27,418 nt of DNA from a virus. The stretch covers positions 1 to 27,418 of the IMG/VR virus record IMGVR_UViG_3300045999_011132, one strand, 5' to 3'. Shown one piece after another: positions 6,741 to 15,900 of this stretch (position 1 is its first letter; each line of letters starts with the position of its first letter). The translations under genes and the position numbers were made by a program. The notes beneath the pieces were generated by a model. It searched no databases. It was not told where the DNA came from and was given only the letters and a program-made list of their open reading frames with translations.

Positions 6741-7084
6741 AAGATGCTGCCGTCTATTGGGCGGGCGGTGGCAAGAGAGTAGAAGACAAAACGAAGGAGG
6801 ACGCTGCTGTGTTTGGCATCGTCCTCCCCGAGCAACCTGTTGAGCAATCGAACGATTTCGAGGTTTGGGAGGAAAATTGGGATTCTGTGATGATGTTTCT
6901 GCGTATGCAGACGCAGTGGACCACGACGATGGCGGGATATATGGGCTTGCGATATGACGTGCTTCTTTGTCCTGGAGGATTGTTCGACCTCTACAATGTG
7001 GAGAATCGCCGCGACATGCTTGAAGACCTCCAGACCATGGAGGCTGCAGCATTAAGCGAATTGGCCAAGGACAAGGATGGCTAA
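6414..7084 (+). CDS. Tail assembly chaperone, frameshifted long form (gpGT-like)
   Basis: After the -1 shift at 6731-6737 the protein continues from 6737 to the TAA at 7082-7084, adding 115 residues to the 108 of gpG (about 223 aa). The added T part begins LKDAAVYWAGGGKRVEDKTK and goes on through FEVWEENWDSVMMFLRMQTQ to MEAAALSELAKDKDG. A GTG at 6809 opens the same frame, but 24 good coding codons precede it, up to the slippery site, so a separate gene starting at 6809 is unlikely. The T domain is thought to recruit tube subunits to the tape measure while the G domain coats it. The end overlaps the tape measure start by eight bases (ATG at 7077). Confidence 0.85.
6731..6737 (+). promoter_or_regulatory. 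-1 programmed ribosomal frameshift site GGGAAAC
   Basis: The heptamer G-GGA-AAC is in the canonical X-XXY-YYZ phase of the gpG frame and is followed at once by the TGA stop (6738-6740). Slipping back one base moves ribosomes from the GGA/AAC codons to GGG/AAA and on into CTG AAA GAT GCT, a frame that stays open to 7084. The stop codon directly after the A site may help the pause. The family is known for this mechanism (lambda uses GGGAAAG). Confidence 0.88.
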
Positions 7085-10000
7085 ACAGGTAAGCGAAATT
7101 CTCGTCAAGCTTGGCATCCAGGGCGCCGAGGGCCTGGACAAGCTGAAGAGTTCGTTTCGCGAGCTTGAGAGGTCCATTGGCCCATCTGACGCAACAATTC
7201 AGAAGGCGCGCAAAAGCATACTTGGCTTTGGCGAAGCAAGCGGAAAAAGTGAGCAAGTTATTCGTGGTCAGCTTGAGGCATTTCGTGGCCTGAAATCACA
7301 GGCGGAAATCAATGGTACAACTTTTATAAAACTTACCGAAGACATTAAAAGGCTTGAGATTGAATTAAGTGGCTCTACTGCTGCGATAAATCGTCAACGT
7401 GATGCCATCCTGAGATCAACTACTGCTTCGCAGGGTAATGCGGATGCATTGCGCAAACAAGCCGAAGCGCTTGGCAGGCTTCAGCAGCAAACGCGGCCTG
7501 GATCTGCTGCTTTTATTCAGCTTGGTAAAGATATTGAAAGAGTAGACGAAAAGCTAATCAAAGTTCGCAGTGAAGCGCAAGCATTTGCGCTTGCCTTGAA
7601 TCAAATTCCAGCAGCAAGCGTAGAAAAACAAGTAAGGCAAATTGAAACTTTAAGGCGTACCATGAATACGCTTAAAATTACAAGCGATGAATACCTAGAA
7701 ACACTACAAAGAATTAATCTTGTTAGTGCTGTTCAAACAACTACTACTGGCAGGCAGCAAGTAAGGGCTGCCAACCAGATGTTCGAGAGCGGTCTTTTTG
7801 AGCGATTTGTGCAAAGTCGTGCACAGGCGCTTCCGCTTCCTGAAACGACTGCTGGCCTGCAGCAAAGAATTTCGGAGGTCAATCAAGAGCTCGCAAACGT
7901 AACTGGATACGAGCGTAGGCGCGCGCTGACGATTGAGTTAATTGATCTTAATCGTCGACTTAAAAATACAGTTGTTGAAATTACGACTACGGAAGAGCTG
8001 GCCGCAATGGCTACAAGGCAGCGGGCCTCCGCTGCGCGTGAAGTCCTCGGTCGATCTGGTTTTGGCGCATTTTCCGCCGATGTTCGCGCTCGCGCCGCAG
8101 AGGGTGCTTATGATCCTGGCACTCAAAAAGCAATGCAGCGCGCCAGAAATCGAATTGTCGATCAAGAGGCGGTCAGTGAAATTGGTGTTTTGTTTAACCG
8201 TTGGCAGGATGCATATCTAGATATTGAAAAACTTTTTGAAGATCATCAAGTTAATAAAGCTGAAATCGCCGCAAAAGGGGCTGCGACTCAAAATGAAATT
8301 TTAGATAGACAGCATAATCAGTCTCTGCGAGCTCAGCAGCGAAGGTTTGAAGAAGAGCTTGCGTTGTTTGATCAAAACCTTAAACAGCGCGATCAATTGC
8401 TTCAAAAGCAAACTGCAATCAAAGGAATGCTTGGCCTTGAAGGGCGCGAGCTGTCTCCTTTGTACCAGGGGATTGTTGATATTGGAACTCGTCGTGCGGC
8501 TGGCGAGCAAGCGCGCATGGGTAAAACCCCTCAGCAAGCTCTTGCCGATATTGTTAGTGTATTTAATTCTGATCTTGATAGAGCTGGAGACGGATTCCTG
8601 GAATCCGAACGTCAGCTCCGTGAAGCAGCAATTGAATTCGCTGGAGGCTCGCGCAAAGTCCGGGAAAGATTTGAGCAAATTGCCTTAGGAAAAACACCGG
8701 CTGGAATGTTCCCTGCACCAGGAGAAGATCCTGCTATTTATAGGCAAAGGATCGAGGCTCCTGCCGCTAGCCTTCAAGAAATTATTGCTAATTTTGGACA
8801 AAAAACAGACAAAACTGGAGACGGTTTTCTCGAGGCTGAAAGAAAACTTAGGCAGGCAGCAATTGATTTTGCCGATGGATCGCAAGAGGTTAAGCGTGCT
8901 TTTGCTCGTATTCCTCTTGGTCAAACGCCGACTTCGATGTTGCCTGGTGGCACCGAAGCGCCTTCTGAATACATTTCGCGCATTAGGGGTGGATTTGGCA
9001 CTGCTGATCTTCCTGATTTCGAATCATTCCGAAAAGGAACAACTCGTGAATTGCAGCTTGTTCGACAGTCGTTGCAGGAATTACGGCTTGACTTGAATCC
9101 ATTAGCAGCAGGATTCGAGGCAACAGAAAAGCGCATTGTTCGTAGTATCAAAAATATTGACAAAGAGCTTGAGACTCGTCAGCTTGGCGGGCGCGGTCGC
9201 ATGGGCGGAATGCAAGTCGCTCAAGCCGCTGGCGCAGCATTAAGTGGCGGCATCTTTGGCGGACCTGAAGGCTTCCTTGGTGGCGCGCTTGGTGGCGTGT
9301 TTGGCGGTGTGGGCGGAGCATTTGCTGGTGCCGCTGCAGGTGCGCAAGTTGGCATGTTTAGGCAGCAGCTTGGTGGATTTGCTGACTATGCAGCACAAAT
9401 CCAGAAAATGCAGATTGCTTTGCGAGATGCTGCTGGTAGTCAAGATCAATTCAATCAAGCTGTTGAAGCAGCTAATTTCGCGGTGCGCAACCTGAACGTG
9501 CCGCAGGATGTTGCGATTCAAGGTATGACGAAATTGACCGCTGCGGTGAGAGGTGCAGGCGGTCAGGTCACTGACGCCGAATTGGTCTTCAAGAATGTCA
9601 CCGCAGCAATCAAGGCAACCGGTGGTTCGGCGCAGGATGTTGACGGTGCCATCACTGCGATGGTTCAGGTGTTCTCGAAAGGCAAAGTCAGCGCGGAAGA
9701 ACTAAGCGGTCAGCTTGGTGAGCGCTTGCCCGGCGCGGTGACCAAATTTGCCCAAGCGAATGAAATGACGCTGCCTGAGCTGCAAAAAGCTCTTGAGCAA
9801 GGTCAGGTCGGATTGAATGAGCTGATGAATTTCATCGTTCAACTTGGCGATGAATATTCTGGTACTGCTAATCAAATTGCGGATTCCAGTCAGGATGCAG
9901 GCGCACGTCTGACGGTGGCGTTCAATGACATGAAGATTGCAATTGGCGAAACGCTTCAGCCAGTTGGCGCACAATTCCAAGAAGCCTTCGCTGATTTTAT

Positions 10001-12131
10001 CGTAAATATCACTCCTGGCCTTGTTGCGGCAGCTAAAGCAGTCGGAGATGGGATCAAATTTATTATTGACAATGCATCACAAATTGGTGCCGTTATTGAA
10101 TTTGCGGCAAAACTTGCTGGTGTCACTCTTGCCCTGAAAGCATTGCAGGCGATGCAGGGGCCAATCGCAACTTTATTCCTGTCTCTGCAAAGCGGATTCG
10201 CAGCTAGTACCGCTCAGGCGGCTGCGGCTCAGACTCGGATTATTGCTTTTGGTACGGCAGTTAAAGCTGTTGCGGCATCGTTTGCGGCTCCAATTGTTGT
10301 CACTTTTGCAATCGTTGGTGCCGAGCTTGTTATTCAATGGCTGCAGCGAGTTAAAAAAGCGCGCGATGAACTGCGCAACATTCAAAGCCAGGCAACCGGG
10401 GAGCAGTTCCTCAAGGAAATAGGCGGAGATGCGCTTACTCAAAAACAGCTCGCAAAGGCCGCTTCTGATATCGGGAAAGAATATGCGCGCGCAAGCGACA
10501 ATGTAATTCGTCTGCGTAAAGAGCTGGATCAACTTCAGTCTGCGGCAAAGATGTCTGGTGGGGCGACACTTGCCGCTGCACCTGGGATAGAACGTCTTAA
10601 AGCGCAACTTGCCAGAGAAGAAGCGGCCGTTCGACTTGTTGAAGGACGTTACAGGGCAGTGGTCGGTCGCCTACCTAACGCACCGACAGCGGCAGCAGGA
10701 CCAGCCTTGACCCAATTCCCAGATATTGCTGGAGATGGCGCCAAGGGTAAAGCGGACAAAGAGGCAGAAAAAGCCGCTCGTGAAGCTCAACGCTTATACG
10801 AAGAAAATCTTCGCAATGCAATGCGTTTGCAAGACGTTGGCTTGCGGACGCTTCAGCTTGAAGAGTTGACCACGCTTGAAAGGCAGCGCCAGGAGTTAGT
10901 GAGCAGAGAAGCAGACAGAATTGAATTTGAAATTTTAGACCTAAAGCAAAAGCAGCTCGGGATTGATATCAAGCAAACACACTTAAATGAAACGAGAGAA
11001 CGCTTGGAGGATTTGCGCGTTCAGGGACTGAAGCAAGGACTTGATGTTTCTAAGACTGCAGAAGAAATATCCAGAAATCAAATTGAATATAAAGAGCTTC
11101 AGCTTGAGGCGGAGAAGGCGATCACGGAAGAGCTCGGTCTTCAGCGTCAAATCTTAGAAGCAATGGGCTTGACGCCTCAAATGCGTCAAGCCGGTCGTCG
11201 CGCTGCTATTGGCGTTTTCGATTACGGCCAGGCTGGCGCTGCCAATTTTGCCGGCGGCGAGCAGATCTATCAACCGCAGGAATTCATGACACCGGAAGCT
11301 GAGCGCTTCCAGGAGATGCGGAAGCAATTGGAGGAAATGATTTCTCTTGAAAATCAAGTTCATGCTGGTGCAATGCAGATAGGAGAGGCGTTCTCCAACG
11401 CATTTATTGAAACAATTACAGGCTCTAAATCAGCGAAGCAAGCACTTGCTGACTTGATGGCATCAATTGGCAAGCATTTCTTGGATATGGCGCAGCAAAT
11501 TATTACGCAGCAAATTGCGATGATTCTTTATGGCACTATTATGAAAGCGCTTGGAGTGGGGCTTAGTGGCGGAGGTGCCGCTCCTAATTACAGCGGTGTT
11601 TTCAGTAGTGGTCAGGCCGGCTTCAACCCATCGGTATTCACGGGTCCAAGCTTGCTCCCGGCCGCCAATGGAGCGGCGTTTGCTCGGAACGGCATTCAAC
11701 CGTTCGCAATGGGCGGCATTGTCACCAAGCCGACCTTCTTCAAGTACGCAAATGGTGGCGCTTTCAGTAATGGCGTGATGGGCGAGGCTGGCCCTGAAGC
11801 GATCATGCCGCTTAAGCGTGGCGCCGACGGCAAGCTTGGCGTTACTGCTCGCCTGGATGGTGCAATGAAGCGCTATCGCTCCACTCCTGGCTCTGCCGCT
11901 GCTGCAGCAGAAGGTGACAGCGCATCGCTGGCAGCAGTGGGTGCGGCCACAATGGAACCGATCGACGTGCGTTACAGCGTCGAACGGATCAACAACGTGG
12001 ACTACGTCACCGCCGACCAGTTCCAACGCGGCATGGCGCAAGCCGCTCAACAGGGCGCAATCCAAGGCGAACGCCGCGCCATGCGTAGCCTTAAAAACAG
12101 CGCCGCCACACGCAGAGGAGTCGGCATCTAA
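7077..12131 (+). CDS. Tape measure protein
   Basis: This is the largest gene, 1684 aa, starting at an ATG inside the end of gpGT. Residues 1-700 are mostly charged helix and coiled coil. About 489-640 hold two copies of a ~75-residue repeat. About 715-762 are a Gly/Ala-rich hydrophobic stretch (GGALGGVFGGVGGAFAG). About 770-975 match the tape-measure N-terminal domain (AAVRGAGGQVTDAELVFKNV; SAEELSGQLGERLPGAVTKF). There are further hydrophobic segments near 1055-1090 and 1480-1500, and the C-terminal motif GEAGPEAIMPLKR (1569-1581) is common in this family. It sets tail length and is ejected into the host envelope with the DNA. At the usual ~0.15 nm per residue a tail of roughly 250 nm is implied. 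The first part (to about 9200) uses more A/T-ending codons than the rest. Confidence 0.93.
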   Translation: MAKQVSEILVKLGIQGAEGLDKLKSSFRELERSIGPSDATIQKARKSILGFGEASGKSEQVIRGQLEAFRGLKSQAEINGTTFIKLTEDIKRLEIELSGSTAAINRQRDAILRSTTASQGNADALRKQAEALGRLQQQTRPGSAAFIQLGKDIERVDEKLIKVRSEAQAFALALNQIPAASVEKQVRQIETLRRTMNTLKITSDEYLETLQRINLVSAVQTTTTGRQQVRAANQMFESGLFERFVQSRAQALPLPETTAGLQQRISEVNQELANVTGYERRRALTIELIDLNRRLKNTVVEITTTEELAAMATRQRASAAREVLGRSGFGAFSADVRARAAEGAYDPGTQKAMQRARNRIVDQEAVSEIGVLFNRWQDAYLDIEKLFEDHQVNKAEIAAKGAATQNEILDRQHNQSLRAQQRRFEEELALFDQNLKQRDQLLQKQTAIKGMLGLEGRELSPLYQGIVDIGTRRAAGEQARMGKTPQQALADIVSVFNSDLDRAGDGFLESERQLREAAIEFAGGSRKVRERFEQIALGKTPAGMFPAPGEDPAIYRQRIEAPAASLQEIIANFGQKTDKTGDGFLEAERKLRQAAIDFADGSQEVKRAFARIPLGQTPTSMLPGGTEAPSEYISRIRGGFGTADLPDFESFRKGTTRELQLVRQSLQELRLDLNPLAAGFEATEKRIVRSIKNIDKELETRQLGGRGRMGGMQVAQAAGAALSGGIFGGPEGFLGGALGGVFGGVGGAFAGAAAGAQVGMFRQQLGGFADYAAQIQKMQIALRDAAGSQDQFNQAVEAANFAVRNLNVPQDVAIQGMTKLTAAVRGAGGQVTDAELVFKNVTAAIKATGGSAQDVDGAITAMVQVFSKGKVSAEELSGQLGERLPGAVTKFAQANEMTLPELQKALEQGQVGLNELMNFIVQLGDEYSGTANQIADSSQDAGARLTVAFNDMKIAIGETLQPVGAQFQEAFADFIVNITPGLVAAAKAVGDGIKFIIDNASQIGAVIEFAAKLAGVTLALKALQAMQGPIATLFLSLQSGFAASTAQAAAAQTRIIAFGTAVKAVAASFAAPIVVTFAIVGAELVIQWLQRVKKARDELRNIQSQATGEQFLKEIGGDALTQKQLAKAASDIGKEYARASDNVIRLRKELDQLQSAAKMSGGATLAAAPGIERLKAQLAREEAAVRLVEGRYRAVVGRLPNAPTAAAGPALTQFPDIAGDGAKGKADKEAEKAAREAQRLYEENLRNAMRLQDVGLRTLQLEELTTLERQRQELVSREADRIEFEILDLKQKQLGIDIKQTHLNETRERLEDLRVQGLKQGLDVSKTAEEISRNQIEYKELQLEAEKAITEELGLQRQILEAMGLTPQMRQAGRRAAIGVFDYGQAGAANFAGGEQIYQPQEFMTPEAERFQEMRKQLEEMISLENQVHAGAMQIGEAFSNAFIETITGSKSAKQALADLMASIGKHFLDMAQQIITQQIAMILYGTIMKALGVGLSGGGAAPNYSGVFSSGQAGFNPSVFTGPSLLPAANGAAFARNGIQPFAMGGIVTKPTFFKYANGGAFSNGVMGEAGPEAIMPLKRGADGKLGVTARLDGAMKRYRSTPGSAAAAAEGDSASLAAVGAATMEPIDVRYSVERINNVDYVTADQFQRGMAQAAQQGAIQGERRAMRSLKNSAATRRGVGI
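8541..8992 (+). repeat. Tandem ~75-residue repeat inside the tape measure gene
   Basis: Residues about 489-562 (8541-8762) and 566-639 (8772-8992) align over their length: GDGFLESERQLREAAIEFAG against GDGFLEAERKLRQAAIDFAD, then 'LGKTPAGMFP' against 'LGQTPTSMLP', and 'YRQRIEAP' against 'YISRIRGG'. The copies have clearly diverged at the DNA level, so this is an old internal duplication. Confidence 0.8.
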
Positions 12132-12583
12132 TGGAATACGCCTACGGCCACCTGCTCGATATCGGCCCCAGCGGCCAAGCAGCCCAATACCGCTTCCAGA
12201 ACTACGCGATCAACCAGAACGTAAACGGGTACTTGTTTCTGCCGTTCAGCTTCGGTGGAGCGGTAGCCACTCTCCAAGGCGACAACTTGGATGCCACGCT
12301 GCAGTTCGCCAACATCGAAATGACCCGCGCGTGGATCGTTGACGCACTCGATAACCTATGGGTTGCCAAGGTCACTACGGTGCTCTGGGAACCCTCCACT
12401 GGAGCAGTCCAGCGCACCCTTTACAACTATTGGGGTACCTGTTCCAGCGGCGGCTGGGACGAGGTCAACATCCAAGTCAGCCTAAACTCAGTGCTTGACG
12501 CGGTTCAAACCAACATTCCAGGGCGCCGCCTTCATCGCTGGCAGGTCGGCAGCATCCCGTTTACAGCTCAAATCAGTGTGTGA
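12131..12583 (+). CDS. Minor tail protein (gpL-like tail tip component)
   Basis: A 150-aa protein whose ATG overlaps the tape measure stop (TAATG). It has repeated short strands and aromatic residues (YGHLLDIGPSG, YRFQNYAINQN, GYLFLPFSFGGAVATLQG) and ends 'NIPGRRLHRWQVGSIPFTAQ', a basic-then-'VGSLP' ending seen in lambda gpL-like or distal-tail-like proteins that sit at the end of the tube. Gene order tape measure, L, NlpC-like K, I/J matches lambda M-L-K-I-J with M displaced. Codon use changes here to strongly C-ending. The family call is by pattern and order; an alternative is a distal tail protein of another type. Confidence 0.65.
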   Translation: MEYAYGHLLDIGPSGQAAQYRFQNYAINQNVNGYLFLPFSFGGAVATLQGDNLDATLQFANIEMTRAWIVDALDNLWVAKVTTVLWEPSTGAVQRTLYNYWGTCSSGGWDEVNIQVSLNSVLDAVQTNIPGRRLHRWQVGSIPFTAQISV

Positions 12584-12920
12584 GCACCTGATCGGCCGAC
12601 GCTATGAATATGGCGGTGACGACTGCATCCACCTCGTCATCGACGCGCTAAAAGCCTTAGGCAAAAACCCGCCAGACGTCGCTGACGATTGGTATCGGCT
12701 CAGCACACGCGGCATCTTGCGGGAACTGTCGGTTTACTGCGACACTCTGGATGCTCCCATCTACGATGGTGACATCATTCTGTTTGGCGCCAAGCCACCT
12801 GAATTCGGAGTCCAATGGCAGAGTGGCATCCTATTCATAAACCACTTGATTTCCGCAGTGGACTGGAAACCGGTGGCAAGCTTTACGATCCGCCGCTCCT
12901 ACCGTATGAAATCGCGCTAA
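12576..12920 (+). CDS. NlpC/P60-like tail tip peptidase (gpK-like)
   Basis: GTG 12576 is chosen because it overlaps the previous stop and begins right before the conserved region (CEHLIGRRYEYGGDDCIHLV), giving 114 aa; the frame is open further upstream (from 12495) but only as a shadow of the previous gene. 'Y-x-Y-G-G-D-D-C' places the nucleophile at Cys17, and His90 (INHLIS) is a candidate second catalytic residue. Members of this family cut peptidoglycan peptide bridges during DNA entry and often sit at the tail tip. The protein is short for an NlpC/P60 domain, and its last 106 bases overlap the hub gene in another phase. Confidence is high for the family, moderate for activity. Confidence 0.7.
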   Translation: MCEHLIGRRYEYGGDDCIHLVIDALKALGKNPPDVADDWYRLSTRGILRELSVYCDTLDAPIYDGDIILFGAKPPEFGVQWQSGILFINHLISAVDWKPVASFTIRRSYRMKSR

Positions 12921-15900
12921 TTGAGGCGCTTGGTTGCAGCGAAGAAGAGTACAAAACCTTTGCTCGTTATGCAGTTCAACGGACGTATGTACGTCCTGCT
13001 GAATACGAAAATATTCCAGAAATTTATGCGGCAATGGTTCCAGTTGTCGTTGCTGCGGCAGCCAGCGCAAAAACAGTTGCAACAACTATTGCTGTAAATG
13101 TTGCCATTGGTATTGCGCTTACAGCGATCAGTATTTTGCTGGCACCTAAGGCACCGGCACTTGAGTCACCCGCAAAAATCAAGGGTAAAAAACTTGCAGA
13201 TCAAATTGGCCCTACTCGTTTTAATCAAACCACCAGCTTCGATAACATCAGCGCCCTTGCTGAATACGGCCAGCCAATTCCAATCCCGTTTGGCAAGCGA
13301 GGCACTGGCGCTGACGGCGCTCTAACCGGCGGTTTGATTCTTGCGCCTGCACTGGTGTGGAGCCGCATCTACAGCTACGGCAGCTACCAAGCATTTGAAG
13401 GCATCTACGTTGCCGGCGAGTACGGCAGTGAGGCCCCTGAGCTTGGCGGCATCCGCGTTGGCACCACAGCGCTGAACAGCCTCGGCAACCGCGACTTTGC
13501 CGTCTACTGGTCCTCGCAGCTCGGTGAGAATCGCCCTACGCCCAGCCGTCGCATTGCTGGCACAGATCAAGGTGGCGCTAGCGGTACTGTTGGCCGCCAG
13601 ATTTTTACCGCTCCAACCGAGGACGGACAGTTCAGCCAAGGATTTTCCATGGCTTACACCCCTCAATCGGATACGTCGTTTGGAACAGCCGAGCCAATCC
13701 ACAACGGCACGGCCTTCCGCTTCAACTGGGAAATCATCTCGGCGCCTTATGCAGCAACTGAAGGTCCGGACAATAAAGATGCTCGCGTAGAAACTCAAGC
13801 CCGCCGCCGCAAGATCGCGGGTTCCGATGCCGACGTTCTGCATCGCTACGCCGATCAACCCAAAGAGGATATTCCGCAGGTTGGAATGCCCGGCGTGGGC
13901 CGCGCCTACTCCCGTCGCATGGGCTTTGTTGCCCACAATGGCACAACCTACGACAACCGCACAATCGTGGCAGTGTCAGAAAATGACACGCTGGTATTTG
14001 AAATCAACGGCACCAACTGGAAAGAATTCAATCAATCAGACTTCAAAGACACAGAAGTAAACGTCAAAGATCTAAAAACATCTGCTGATTCGTGGCGGGC
14101 CCGTGCATCCGATTTGCTAGCGATCGGATCCAAATGGATCATCGGCTCTTCTGTTTGGGTCGTAGAAAGCAGAAGTCCTGATACCTGGAAAAAAGGTGTT
14201 ACACAGCAAATTACATTCCGCTGCACCGCAATCACAGGTGTTGCCACTGTAGGCATCCCTGGCACGCGCACCGTCCGCGAACCCCTCGGCGGCTATGAAG
14301 GCAGCCTTTTCAACCCCAACAAGCACTGCGGCGCAGCTTTCTTCAACATCTGCCGTCTGCACATGGCAAGCATCCGTCCTGTGCGGCGTGATGCACAAGT
14401 CATCGAAATTGGACTCCGCAGCCAAGTCTGGAACCGCGCCAACGGCCTGTGCAACTTCAACGCAATTCCTACTCCTTTCAAGCTGCATCAGCTCGATAAA
14501 CAGGACATAACGCTTACAACGCCTCGAATGGATAAATACTTCGAGCGCACATCGTGTTTCTCTATTTGGGTACGCCCAGTTCAGGTCTACGGCCAAGCCC
14601 AGCAGCCTTGGCGCAGGATGCCGCAAGTTTTCTGCGTGACTGGTAATGCACCGGTCGATCAATACAACTACATCCGCATTCGTCCTCGCCAAGTCGGTTA
14701 CTACGAGTACCGCTTTATTCCACGCACTGGATCAGACATTGCAATTAACAGTATCGACACGAATCAAGTCGTTCGTCTCAACGCGAACACCGGAGCTGAA
14801 TTTGGTCAAGATTACGCAACAGATTATGGTGCCTTCCGCGTAACAACAAACGGTGATGTTGTATCCATTGCTGACATTCGCTTAAACGACGAACTTGTAA
14901 CAGACCCGCAAGAAGCTAGCAGCGTAACCACCACTCAAACCACGCTCCCAACAGCACTATCCCAATACGACCAAAGCTCAAACAACGGCAGTATCCAGCA
15001 AGTCGTCAATGCGTGGCTTACCGAAAAACTGGGCTATGCACGCGATTATCCCGGTCGCGTGCGCAGTGCCACCATCACATTTGACAAGCCCGGCGTCGGG
15101 CAAATTGTCTTCAACGTAAACGCCACATCTGTAGCTGGCACACTTGGTGTCACCATTGGTCAGGTTTATCTCAACGCAAACCGTGGAAATCCTTATCAGT
15201 GGACAAACGTCTCTTACAACGTTATCTCTGCAAACGGTACCTGGAACACAAGCCACGCATTTACAGTTGTCATCCCCGTAGACAACGATTTTTCTAGGGT
15301 TGGCGGCTACTCCGCAGTCAACGTTGCCTTTGCTGTTACTGCTGTTCAAGCTGTATCGACAGTCAACAGCTCCACAGTCAGCAGCGCTGAACGCGTATTT
15401 GAAGAAAACTCGCAGGTCTCAGACTGCAGCCATTATCTGGAACTTACCAAATCCAACGAAAGCGGACCCGAGCATCAGATCGTTTACGTCAACGAGTGCC
15501 TTTCCAACGAAACACTCGCCGAGTACTACGGCATGTCCACACTGGGATTCACCGTTAAGTCCAGCGGTCAACTGGGCGGCATCGGTCAAATACGCGCCTG
15601 GGTCCCAACCGGCATCAACGTGTACCGCTTGATCGAACAGGACAACAAACCCAGCAACCTTTTCGCCGACCTCGTTTACTACTTGCTGACCAGCAAGAGC
15701 CAAGGCGTCGGCAACGTTGTCCCAACAGAGCTGATCGACGTCGAATCTCTCACCACAACCGCCCAGTACCTACGCGCCAACAAGATCTTCTTTGACGGCG
15801 TGGTAGAAGACAGCGACAGCCTGCGCTCATTCCTTTACGACAACGCAGCCCTACAGCTCTGTAACTTCACGATTAAAAACGGCCGTTTCGGCATGATGCC

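Noticed and set aside
6809-7084. Independent gene starting at GTG 6809
   Set aside because: The frame is coding upstream of this GTG up to the slippery heptamer, so it is the T part of the frameshift product.
13322-13936. 204-codon leftward frame opposite the hub gene
   Set aside because: Ala/Arg/Gly-rich shadow; the hub gene is continuous and clearly coding here.
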